A DNA stretch of 64,000 bases from Eublepharis macularius (lineage: Eukaryota; Chordata; Lepidosauria; Squamata; Eublepharidae). Position numbers and translations under genes: made by a program. Below, piece by piece: positions 9,882-21,000 of this stretch (the first letter of the stretch is position 1; each line of letters opens with the position of its first letter). The notes below the pieces were generated by a model. The model had not been told where the DNA came from. It saw nothing but the letters and a program-made list of their open reading frames with translations, and made no database searches. The stretch lies in assembly GCF_028583425.1 (NCBI RefSeq), contig NC_072806.1, positions 36,502,001 to 36,566,000 of the forward strand, in the 5' to 3' direction.

Positions 9882-11165
9882 ACAGGGCTATCAGTGCCAG
9901 AAACAGAAAGAGATGGCACCCAATCCAGAGCTGTTAATAGCAGATGAAATTTCAGCTATTACATCAAGTCCAAAAGGTCGGCAGCCCTGATATAAAGATT
10001 GGCTGAGAGGAGTTGCTAAATTCTGGTGTCAGGGTCATGTTCAAGCTAGAGAAGTAAGGCTAAGAAATACCATTTCTGCATGGTGCCCCATCCCATTTGC
10101 TGCCTCTATTGCGACTCTGCACATAGGACTGATCCACACATGCGTGTTCTTCACATGATTTCTTCAGCATCAATAGGCAACTGGCATGTGAATAAACCAT
10201 TGTAGACCAGACTTTCATTTAACTGCAGGCACAATGCTTACCAGTAAAGTCCGTTCTCACGTTCAGCTATGTCTGAGTCACTAAGAAATAAGGAAGGGAT
10301 GAGAAATCGAAAGTGAAACTCAACCCATTAATTCTCCTGGAACATGTTGGGAGTTGGTTTCCTGCCAGCAACCAAAACTTCAGGTGCAAAAACTGTCCCT
10401 GTGAGATTAGCAGGACCAAGATGGTAAATCACATAAGATGCTACAGTCAAAGTATGGCTGCTTGCCACACCACAATAGTGGACTACCCACTAGAATAAAA
10501 TAATGTCTTGGCTGGTCGTCTGTGGGTGCAGGCTTAGCAAATGGGTTGTTTATGGTGAACCAAGCAGGGGCCGCTGGGGAAACTGGGTGGTCAGTTATTG
10601 GTAGGGTTGCCTCAATTTTTTAAATGACTCTCAGACAACTTGGACTAATAGGGCAATAACTTTCTAGAGGAATGTGGAAGAAACATGAACAATGATGTAT
10701 TGTACATCAGCTAAAGTAAAACTTCAGACTCCTGATGCTGTTATTCCAACTCATTGTAGAAACTTGGCCGTCTTGAGAAAAGGGAGGATTAAGATAAATG
10801 GTAGGCAAACTCTTTAATGGATCAGGGTCCTCCTGAGATCTCATTGTATCCACGGATCTCTGGTGCGGCCAGCCACAAGAGAGTTTGCTTGATAAGCAAC
10901 CATTTTATGTCGCCTAATTATTTTTGCAGAGACAGAAATTAGACTGATGCCCAGCCTGAATTTCCAGTACAAAAAAACCCCAAAAGCAACTATTGATCAC
11001 AGTTCTTTGTACGTGTAGATGGGCTTTGGCATCTCTTATACACACACTTTGCACTGTTACCTTGCAGTGGGAACCTATTTCAATTTTAGATCATTATTTT
11101 ATTTGAAAATATATATTCTCCCTCTCTAGACACCTGCTGAAGGCAGTTCACAGAGTTAAAAAAGG
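9882..11165. other. No gene seen
   Basis: Ordinary non-coding sequence upstream of the TADA2A promoter. Open frames are short and show no splice context or similarity. If ACACA starts at the shared promoter on the minus strand, this is part of its first intron. Confidence 0.4.
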
Positions 11166-11173
11166 CCTGTATC

Positions 11174-11339
11174 CAGGGTTTTTTTTCTGGGAAAAGAGGT
11201 GGCGGAACTCTCAAGAGGGAAATGAGGAAGAAACACTTGGGATTCTTTGAAATATTATTATTTTCATGCACTATTGCCGAGTATTTTCAAGAGGTGCCGG
11301 AACTCCGTTCCACCGCGTTCCTGCTGAAAAAAAGCCCTG
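11174..11339 (-). mobile_element. hAT-like MITE, family A copy 4 with replaced interior
   Basis: Both family A ends are present in minus orientation and are flanked by the exact duplication CCTGTATC. The hairpin arms are absent; instead about 75 bp of unrelated AT-rich sequence fills the centre. The element is only 166 bp long. Confidence 0.8.
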
Positions 11340-11984
11340 CCTGTATCTAATGCTGAATCTGGCCTGCATGAGGGTTGATAGACCCAGAGAATGGGGTCAA
11401 CTTCAGTTAAAGGCTATGAATTGCTCACTCCAGGGGGATTTAAATCCCCTCAAAACAGAAGTTCAGACAATGTAAACCTAACTGTGAGCAGCAAAGGGGG
11501 AGAGGGAACAGCAAGCCAAACGAAAACACTGAAGCACCCACTGCTGATGTCTGCCCTGCCACATCTCCTTTGCAGGCAGGTTGGTGGCAGGGGAGGAGGA
11601 ACAGGAGCTGTCAGTGACCCCCTCCATCATTAATGCCAACCCTGCCACTGCTGCCTCCATCCTGCAGGTGGAGACAGAAGAGCAGGAGTCTCCTGACCCT
11701 TTGCTGCTGAGGGGAAGAGGAGCAGAAGCTGCCACCCCCACCCCTGGTGGGCAGGTAAATGGGAAGAGCAGTGGCAGCGCTGCAGGTGGACGGGCTGGTC
11801 AGCAAGTGGCTGGCCTAGTAAGCAAGCACAGGGAGGATTGGATTCCTTATCCCATTTCATGCCACCCCACCACACCCCTCCCCGCTCCCCCGCTTCTAAG
11901 GTCATAAAAACAACATCAATATAAAAATAAGCCACACAGATAAACCAGGAGCATGAAAACAGAATTAAACATTCTAATCCAGTA
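11340..11984. other. No gene seen
   Basis: Moderately GC-rich DNA. Overlapping frames of 80-108 codons exist on both strands (about 11390-11935) but lack a splice context, a strong start or any similarity, so they are not called as genes. Confidence 0.35.
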
Positions 11985-12410
11985 TGATATCGTGGTTAGA
12001 GTGTTGGACTAGGATGTGGGTGACCCAGGTTCTAATCCCCACTATGTTATGGAAGCTCGCGAGGTGATCTGCGGTAAGGTTGCCAGGTCCAAGTTGGGAA
12101 ATTCCTGGAGATTTGGGGGGTGGAGCCTGAAGAGGACGGAGTTTGGGCAGGGGAGGGACCACAGCAGGGTATAATACCATAGCGTTCACCCTCCGAAACA
12201 GCCATTTTCTCCAGGGGAACTGATCTCTGTGGCCTGGAGATCAGTTGTAATTCCAGGTCTCCAGCCACCACCTGGAGGCTGGCAACCCTAAGTATGGGGC
12301 CAGGCCAGTCACACACTCTCAGCCTAACCTACCTCAGAGGATTGTTGTGAGGTGAGAATGATGTTAGCCTCTTTGAATCTCCATCAGGGGGGGGGAAGAG
12401 TATAAAATAA
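11985..12410 (+). mobile_element. tRNA-derived SINE split by a family B MITE
   Basis: The head has an A-box-like TCGTGGTTAGAGTG and a B-box-like GGTTCTAATCC. The body resumes after the MITE with GGCCAGTCACACACTC and CCTACCTCAGAGGATTG, and the tail runs to about 12410. This is the same family as the intact copy near 59.1 kb. Confidence 0.65.
12075..12290 (+). mobile_element. hAT-like MITE, family B copy 3
   Basis: Starts TAAGGTTGCCAGGTCC, ends GGCTGGCAACCCTA, full length at 216 bp. It interrupts a SINE. The 8-bp flanks match poorly, so the duplication has eroded or the boundary is off by a few bases. Confidence 0.7.
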
Positions 12411-12484
12411 AATGTGATTCATAAAATAACCCTCAGGTTAGAAGTAACACAAAGAGATTGATCAAGACGGGTAACCGACTGTAG

Positions 12485-12730
12485 CAGCAAAAAAGAGCAA
12501 GAGTTCAGCAGCACCTAGAAAACTAACAAAATTTGTGGTAGGGGGTGAGTTTTTGTGAGCCACAGCTCACTTCTTCAGATACTGAGAGATCTCTGTCTTT
12601 TGGTGCTACACCTCTGAAGATGCCAGCCACAGCTGCTGGCGAAACGTCAGGAACTACAATGCCAAGACCACGGCAATACAGCCCGGAAAACCCACAACAG
12701 CCATACTACTGGACTCTTGCTCTTTTCTAC
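12485..12730. mobile_element. Palindrome-ended repeat related to family P, with internal insertion
   Basis: Begins AAAAGAGCAAGAGTTCAGCAGC and ends TACTGGACTCTTGCTCTTTTC, an inverted pair. Between them lie GAGCCACAGCTCACTTCTTC and a second squamate repeat containing GGCGAAACGTCAGGAAC. A partial copy of the same end is at 48826-48925. Confidence 0.5.
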
Positions 12731-13034
12731 TGGAAAAAAAAATTGAACACAGTTCAAAAGTCAGACTCAAAACAAATGTTTCTAAAAGGCAAGGTAAACC
12801 ACCCAGCCAGCCTCAAAGAAGACATTGCAAGGTCATGGTGCCGCTGCTGAAAAGGCCCTGCCTCTGGCTGCTGCCCCCTTACTTCTGTGTAGGTGAAGGA
12901 GGGGCGCAGCTAATTTGGTGGGCAAATTGCAGGGAAGGGTTCTTTTTCTACAATTCCACTCCTATGCACGACTATTTTATTCCATTTTTTGGATGTTGCC
13001 TCCATGATCCTTATTTCCCTCTGGACTCAGATCC

Positions 13035-13205
13035 AGAGGAGTTACCCATCTTAGTTTGTAGTTGCATATTGTGGCATACACTTTCGGGAACCAGAGTTCT
13101 CTTTGTCAGATGCATCTTCTGAAGATGCATCTGACGAAGAGAGCTGTGGGTCTCGAAAGCTTAAAAGTTGGCTAGTCTTAAAGGTGCTACTGGACTCTAC
13201 TATTT
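13035..13205. mobile_element. Palindromic repeat, family P copy 2
   Basis: A compact palindrome: GAGGAGTTACCCATCTTAG on the left, the centre ATGCATCTTCTGAAGATGCAT, and AGTCTTAAAGGTGCTACTGG on the right. It lies about 240 bp left of the CpG-rich promoter. Confidence 0.6.
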
Positions 13206-13439
13206 TCCCTCTGGTCTGTTTTTAAAAAGTGTCTCTCTGCGATGGTTTGGGTAACGGATGTTTACTTTGTATATTTTAATCTCCCCTCAGAAAAAGAAAA
13301 CGCCAGAGAACATGGCAGGGTCAGGTGTAAAGTTATATTTTTAATCGCCACAAAAAAAAATTGATAAACTTTTTAAAGAACCCCTCTCTCGACGGCTGCC
13401 TACGACTCTTGATATAAACACACACACACACTGTAAAAA

Positions 13440-13990
13440 CATAGGTGGACGGGGGCGCGCTCAAAAAAAAGCTAGACGACGGCGCACGCGACCTTATCCC
13501 GTCGCGCCCGAGCACGCTTTAGAACGGGCGCGCGCACGTACGACGCCGAGACGGGGGAGGGGCGCTGCTGCTGCTCGTGGCCTGCGCGAAGAAGAGGCGA
13601 AATTGAAGGCCGAGAAAACCCGGCTGGCCCGTGGGGAGGGGGGTTAGGACGGAGCAGGTAAGGGGAAGGCCGGGCCGGGCGCTCGGGGGCGGCCGGCTAA
13701 TTTGGTGGGTCCGGTGAGGGGAGCGACCCCGCGGCGCGCACCCTGGAGACGCGCGATCTGGTGGGGGGTGCTTCGCGCGTGCGCCTTGCTGGTTCTCTGA
13801 GCGCCGGGAGGAGGGGGAGGAGCGTTGTGCCGATGACGTAGCGGCTGTGAAGACGCGCTTTTGGGCGGGAAAAAGGCGCGCGAAGCTGCTTCTCTCCCTC
13901 GAAACCCCTTGAAGTCGGTGGGCCTGGGAGGGGTGCCTCGGCCGCGGAGTGAGTTTGTGGCGGCAGCGGGAGGCGAACCAAGGCCCTCCC
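13440..13990. promoter_or_regulatory. CpG-rich promoter of TADA2A; probable shared promoter with divergent ACACA
   Basis: CpG density rises sharply here above the AT-rich surroundings. Visible motifs include an E2F/DREAM-like TTTTGGGCGGGAAAAAGGCG at 13859-13878, a CRE-like TGACGTAG near 13834 and several GC boxes. No TATA box was seen. In mammals TADA2A and ACACA start head-to-head within tens of bases, and the island fits that. The ACACA side is inferred from synteny only: I found no convincing minus-strand first exon or donor. Confidence 0.7.
13560..13657 (+). other. TADA2A: Probable non-coding exon 1 of TADA2A
   Basis: A strong donor, GAGCAG|GTAAGG, lies inside the CpG island on the plus strand. 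The next good acceptor in a plausible place is that of the ATG exon at 14956. The transcription start is not visible; the left boundary is a guess. Confidence 0.45.
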
Positions 13991-14081
13991 TAGTCGTCTC
14001 CTGCTCCATAGTAAACTTCACTGGCTTTTTCAAGCACTGAACTTACTATCTGTGAAGACAAAACTGTCCCTGCTCCAAGAA

Positions 14082-14380
14082 GGCAGAATAGTAGAGTCTG
14101 GTAGCATCTTTAAGAGTAACCAACTTTATTGTAGCATAAGCTTTCGAGAACTTCCGCTCTCTTGGTCAGATCTGACAAAGAGAGTGGTGGTTTTCGAAAG
14201 CTTATGCTTCAATAAAGTTGCCTCTGACCAAGAGAGCTGTGGTTCTCAAAAGCTTATGCTACAATAAAGTTGTGTCAGACCAAGAGAGCTGTGGTTCTCT
14301 AAAGCTTATGCTACAATAAAGTCGGTTAGCTTTAAAGGTGATACTGGACTCTTTACTATTTTGCAGCTAACTCCTCTGGA
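14082..14380. mobile_element. Palindromic repeat, family P copy 3
   Basis: Family P with the core AACTTTATTGTAGCATAAGC and three to four tandem copies of a roughly 58-bp module built on GAGAGCTGTGGTTCTC and GCTTATGCTACAATAAAG. Right end ACTGGACTCTTTACTATTTTG. It lies in TADA2A intron 1, about 100 bp after the CpG island. Confidence 0.65.
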
Positions 14381-14955
14381 TGTTGAGGTAGATCACTGTG
14401 AGTCTCCAAGTCACCAATAACTAGTCAAGATGAAGATGGAATTGGGTTAGACAATTACAGCACGCTTGCTAAGCAGAACTCCAGCTAATGGTTAAACACT
14501 ATGTTGAAAAGTTAAGCAAGGAAGACATAGGTGCCAGAATTCTTTAGATTAGTAATACCTCTTCTGTCTTACCAACCATTCGTTGAATCAAACCTGTTTA
14601 AAAAAATTATCCTGAAAGCGCTAGTTTTTTGAATATCAAGAATCCACCATTGGGTTTCCTTCCAAAATGAGGATTGAAGCAACAGTATTTTCCTACCGCA
14701 AACAGCAGTTTGTTTATTTAGAAAATGTATATTCCTTCTGTCCAGAGACTTGCTCAATGTAGCTCACAAGTAAAAAAACGACAATAAAATCATAACAACA
14801 TACATTATCAATAATAAAAACAAATTATCAATAATAAAAACAAACTATCAGTAATAAATCAGTAATAAAATGAAATAAATACACCTTTCTGTTTCAGTAA
14901 TTGTGACAGTCTGAGGCCTCTTTTTCTAATAACTTGAGAGAGAACTTTTTTGCAG

Positions 14956-15061
14956 GGGGCTGTGTGATTCTGAAAAGTTGCATTTGAAGGAAAGGCGCTT
15001 TCCTTGGAGGGCTACTCAGAAGTCTGAGGAAAGAACATGGAGCGCTTGGCATCTTTCAGCA
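14956..15061 (+). CDS. TADA2A: TADA2A exon 2 (5' UTR and start codon)
   Basis: Acceptor CTTTTTTGCAG, donor CAGCA|GTAAGT. The ATG is at 15037-15039. The first residues MERLASFS match human MDRLGSFS and then join through a split Asn codon to exon 3. An in-frame ATG upstream of exon 3 in intron 2 (16177) is rejected as start because exon 2 supplies the conserved N terminus. Confidence 0.9.
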
Positions 15062-18000
15062 GTAAGTATTTTCACTGAATGGTTGCAGATAGGTCTTTAA
15101 ATGCTCCAGATTCAAGAACTATGCTCTCTTAATCAGTATTAAACACTGGGTGAAAGATTCAAGGTGGGGTGAAAGATGTGTTAACATGGCTATACAGCCC
15201 AGTCTGGATCCCAATCACATTCTGGTATAGGAATGCCAGACCGCCACCAGGGGCAGGGCATCCCCCGCCCTGCCCCCGCTTACCTGGCCAGTGGGGAGGA
15301 GCACACCTTCTGTGCGCACTCCCCTGAGGTGCTGTGCACTCCCGTGCACTGCAGCCGCCTGGATTGGGCCTGTTTTGGCCCAGATCAGGACTGCTGGGGA
15401 GCGCGGAAGCTCTCCTGCCCTCCACAGCAGCCCAAAACGTGCCCATTTTGGCCTAGATCGGGCTTGTTTAGAGCCCATTTTGGCATGGATTGGTCTGCGG
15501 AGCACAGGAGCTCAAAATGGGCCCAAAATGAACCCGATCTGGGCCGAAATGACACGTTTTGGGCTGCTGTGGAGGGCAGGAGTGCTTCCACGCTCCGCAG
15601 TGGCCCCAATCCATGCCCCTGCGGAGCGTAAGCGCGCTCCCAGGGGCTGCGTGATGACGTCACTTCCCAGAAAGTGACATCATCGCGCTTGTGGAAGCGC
15701 ACTTTGCACGCACGCACCCCCCACCCCCTGCAGGTAAGTGACAGGTTCCAGTCCCCCGCCTGGAGGTTGAGGGGGCCTAGCAACCCTATTCTGGTGTGAT
15801 TATGAAACAATCAAGGATGGGAGTTTACAAAAAAGAAGCTTTTCCAGCTGTTAACGGCCAGGGCCACTAGGGGCAGGGTTAGCCTTCACTCCAGTAAAGT
15901 TCTTGAATACCCCTTTTGTTCTTCCATAGCAGTGAACACTGCTCTACCCCAGTCCAGAAGAGGAGATCCGTGCAAATTCTCTTAGGAGTTATGTACCGTC
16001 TTAGCTGGAGTTTTAAAAAACTTTCTTACATGTATACTTATCACATCTTTTATCACAAGTTTCCCCCCCATCCCAATCCAATTCTAGGAAAAAGTTTTAA
16101 CTTTTTTCTTTAATTATTATTTGCAGCAAGCCAGGATCTAGACTCTTAACACAGACAGCTCGAGCATTTTCGTTGTATGGTTTCGATAGCAAATGAAGGC
16201 ACCTGGCCTTGCGAAAGGCTGCCCAAGCTAAAATTTTATGGTCTTGTTGGCTTCACAGATGATCCTTTCGACAAGCCCCCCTGCCGAGGGTGTTCCTCCT
16301 ACCTTACGGAACCGTACATCAAGTGTGCAGAATGTGGGCCTCCACCTTTCCTGTTGTGTTTGCAGGTAAACTATTTTTATGACTAGAGAGAGGATTTCCT
16401 AAGGATGAACTTATTCCAAGGATGAGAGCCAAGGGCTTGTCAGTCAGGAAGTAGTTGAGCATTGTCAGTAGAGCACCAACTGATGCTGTGATTGCTTGTT
16501 TTGTGATTCACTAGAGCCAATCATCACAGACTGAACTGGGCTGTTGATGACAGAGTCTTTCTTGCAGTGTGCTATAAAGAAAATGTGGAGTCTGGCTAGT
16601 TCCCATGAGGGGGTTTATTGTGCGACACCACAAATTGTGGTGCAAAAATGTCATGCAGTAACAATAGTGAAAAGTATTTATTCAGTGATAAAAGATATCT
16701 TGGGCTGGGGTAAGAGTATGGTTGCCAGTTAGCTTCTGAGGTGGGAGATCTCCTGCCCTCAGTTCTCATTGCCTGCTGCCATTCCAGCTGCTGGTGAGAG
16801 AAAAATAAAGTTTAAAGAATTGTCATTGGCATGATGGTGTTACATCGCACCACTCTAGCAATTGCCAGAAACTCCATGATAAAACCATAGTTTTCAGCGA
16901 TTCCTAGAGTGGCATGTTGTCACCTCTGGGGTTTCCGCAGAATTGACATAACACCAGTACACCAACGGCACCCCCAGTGTTCTCCATCTTCATACTTCTG
17001 CATGTTGTTAGCCACTAGCTGTTCAACCCTCTGTTATTATTGAATATTTTGGGGTTTACAACATCCCTGATTCCTACCCACGTACTGTATTATATGTATT
17101 ATATTCCTTCGAAGAGTTCCAGGTGGCGTATAAGGTTCTTTATCCCCATTTTAGCCACACCAGAACCTTGCAGATTATGTTAGGAGGAACACAAGGGACT
17201 AGTCCAAGGTCACCCACTTTCATGTTAAGGTGGAGATTTGAATCCAGGCCCCCAAATCCTAATCAAACATTTTAACTGCTGCTGGTTCTCCACACTACCT
17301 TAGTTCTTTAGCTCTTGAGTGGATGTTGTAGCTCTGTGATGCTGCTGCTAATTTTATTGGATTTAGTGGGTTTAAAATCTGATTGTTTCACTTTTCTGAA
17401 AGCAGCTTTGAGCTTGGAAAAGGCAGAGGATAAATGTTATAAATGAACAAAAGACAAACTTTTCACGGAAAGGAAGAAAGGTAACTGTTCCCTTAATTTT
17501 TTAAAATATTTTGCTTTGCAGTGTTTTACAAGAGGATTTGAATATAAGAAACATCACAACAATCACACCTATGAAATTATGGTGAATATGCTATTCTGAT
17601 TATCTTTTCCTAGTTTTTTGAGGTTGTGACTCTGAGAAATGCAGTTCGTTAGAAATTTTACTATTTATTACTTCATAGAATAATAATGCTTTTATTCACT
17701 TACAATCTTAACCAGAAAAACACTTTTGTTAATCCACTGTCATACCCAGTAGTTATATATTCAACCTCACTGAAATTCTTGAAGCAGGTTTTCATTTTTG
17801 GTTTTTTTAAAATCATTCATGCCTTGTTACTTCTGGAGTTACAGCCCCCAGATATGCTGATAATGAAGTCTTTGTTATATTCTATAATGACACTTTTATA
17901 CACTAACAGCAGTTATGGCTTGTGAGATATTTACATTATTATGACTTAATTAAATTCCTGTGAGGTGCCACTGAAGCTTTTAAATTGTCAGTGTGAAAAT

Positions 18001-21000
18001 GTGACATCGTGTTCTCAGTTGCTGGATTTGCCTTTGTGCATTTAGAATAGTGTTATATATGGCAGTAAAGGACATTTTAAGTTCCTAATACAAAATCAGA
18101 CTTGTTTCTGGAGAGAGTCATTGAGTTACACAAATAGGAACACCATTTCAGACGTTAGGAGCAGGGAGGCATGTCACTAAAAGGCCTGTTCTTGAATATG
18201 TTCTAGGTTAAATTGTTTTTAAAAAGCGGTGTAATTTATTTCTTACGGTTATTATGGTGATGATTTTTTTTGCCGTATAACTAGAGCAGTGTTATCACCA
18301 TAGGTCATGGACTTGTTTTTTAAGTAAAGGGATTTGTGTGTGAGGCATGAGTTCCTGCCACATAGGCCTCTTTCATTGCTTACGAAAATATAGTCACCTG
18401 TGTGTAGAATCCTAAAGAACAAATCCAAGAACACGGAAACGCCTGCTCTTTCGAAACTGCACATCTGCACTCAAAACTGAGCAGGGAATATCATACAAAA
18501 AAGGTAAGCATTTCAGGAAAGCAACCATGGATGATCCAAGCCATATAGACAAGCAGTGAGTAAATTCACAAACAAGTTTCTCATCCCATTTTTCCAAACT
18601 AATAGAAGACATTTTTATATAGCAGAGTTAAAAGGCTGATCATCAAAGTTTAAATCCATAGAAAGATGAAGGCTTAGCGTGTCACTTTCTGTTTGTTTGT
18701 TTTTTACTTACTTTTGCTTACCCTGATCATTAAGGATGAGATTGATAAAATTAAATTCCACTGAATTCAGTCGAATTTAAGCAGCCTAACTGTGCACAGG
18801 ATTGCAGCAAAAAATTTAAACCTGTTTCCTTCTTTCTCCAGACCTCCAATTTCCCAGTCCTTGATCCTACCTGGACAGCTTTGGAAGAAATGGCTCTTCT
18901 AGAAGCTGTGATGGACTGTGGCTTTGGGAACTGGTAAGAATTTAATGCCAAGTTCATTGTTAAAATCCATGTGGTATTTCAGTAGGTATACAAATAACAG
19001 AGCAATCTGCATTGTTACCAAATCATGGTATAACTGGTTCCCTCTGCCTCCCCCTCTTCTAGGCAGGATGTAGCTAACCAGATGAGCACAAAGACTAAAG
19101 AGGAGTGTGAGAAACATTACATGAAACACTTCATCAACAACCCCCTGTTTGCTTCCACGTTGTTAAGTCTGAAGCAGGCAGAAGAGAACCAGCTAACTGA
19201 CACAGCCATTCCTTTTTGCTGTAAGTGCATGGGTGTAGATTTTCTCATTCTTTTGATCTATATCCCCTGGATAACCTTGAAAGAAATGATTGTGGATGAT
19301 GCAGACAGATTTAACTTCAAATACAGAAATTCATGGTGTTTGGCTAACGAAATATTTTTTTTAAATCAGATTTTCCATATGCTGTTCAAACCTTCTGTAG
19401 TAAATTCAGAAAAATTAAAATACATGACACCCTTAAATGACCCCAGTCTAGTCTGATTATAAGTAGGTGGATAAAGTGCTATGTAGTCAAGTAGTTTGGT
19501 GGCTTTAACAAATATATTTGCTTTATAAGAAGTATTTCTCATCAGAAATCACTGTAACTTTTAATTATCCGGAGGGAGGGGTGTGACAGGACAGAAGCAT
19601 GCTTGCCATCATGTTTTCAAGGCAGCACAATTTTGTTGTTGTTGCAGTTACAGATATTGGCAAGCTAAATACAGCTAAAAATAAGAAATATATTTTTTCC
19701 ACCAAGGATTATTTCCGCTAGGAAACATATCAAATGAAAAATAGCTTTTAAGTACTGTAGTACTGAATTGTTGTCTTATCCTGTACACCACCATTGAGTT
19801 AGTTTACTGCAAACAGTTGCCCTTACAGTTTAGCTTCCATCATAAATTTTTGGTCCTGAAGTCAAAGCGAACAGCAGAAAAATATGAATTCAGAACACCC
19901 AATTTAGTCTCCTCCTCCATTCTGTATAGATTTAGACATTTGGATTTCCAATTTATTTGAACATTGACTTCAGATATTGGTAAAGGGATGTGTCAACAGT
20001 GAATTTTCGGTGACATACTATAATTTTTGTATTTAGGCAGTTTTGATTAAAATTATAAATTGTAAAATTTTATTCCTAGTTAGGATTTAAAAGATCTAAG
20101 TTGGCTTTCTAGCTTATGAATGGTTAACTTTTGGGCTATAATACTGCAATCACTCAACAATATACTACAGCACTGTAATAGATAATTTTTCTATGACAGT
20201 TTTATTAATAAATTATAACAACATTGTTTAGTTACCAAAATGTCAAGTTGTGTTATGTAGTCCTTAAGAGAATTTTACTGTGGTTCATACCTAAGATTGA
20301 AATACCATGAATGCTTACATAAGAGTTAAGGCCCACTGGACAATTCTGAATAAATACGCATAAGAATGGGCTGCATGATTATATTCTTAATTATCCTCAC
20401 CACTGAACTGTGGGATTTATTTCTGAGAGTATGGTCAGGATTGGGTTGCAATCCTAGGTACCAACCTGTGAGGAATATCAAATGAATGCATCATTTCTTT
20501 TCTTTTGCAAATGCAAAGGAACAGCCAACAAAATATTCTTGCATTTCCTCTTTCTAGAATACCCATTTTTAGAACTACACTCAGCCTCCTTTGTACTTTG
20601 CATTGCTTTGTTTAGGGTGCATTTAAATGGCAGATATTTAAAACTACCTAAAATATAGAGGTGGATTGCTGTTTTTCCCCTCAGCAACTGAAGAGCCTCC
20701 ACGACCTACCTTCGATTCTCTGCTCTCCAGAGATATGGCCGGATACATGCCAGCAAGAGCAGACTTCATTGAGGTAGGAATCTCTAAGGGACTGTATTTG
20801 CTTTTCCTACTGGAAATAAATATGAAAGACTCATGGTTTCTTTGTACAATAGCCTCACTGCGCTGACTGCAGCTGGAAAGGATTATTTATATCATTATCC
20901 TAGCACTTGCAGATACCTTTTTTTGAAGATTTAGGGTTTACACTGTAAATGTTTGAACACATGTAAACCATTTAGAACAACCTGGGAGAGCAGAAGGAAG

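Noticed and set aside
13644-14033. Minus-strand 129-codon frame in the TADA2A promoter as an ACACA first exon
   Set aside because: No similarity to the ACACA N terminus and no minus-strand donor; typical GC-rich composition effect.
16177-16258. Alternative TADA2A start in intron 2
   Set aside because: Open in frame with exon 3 but not conserved; exon 2 gives the conserved MxRLxSFSN start and has proper splice sites.
19221-19456. Extension of TADA2A exon 6 into intron 6
   Set aside because: Perfect GTAAGT donor at 19221 and the next exon joins in phase to conserved sequence.
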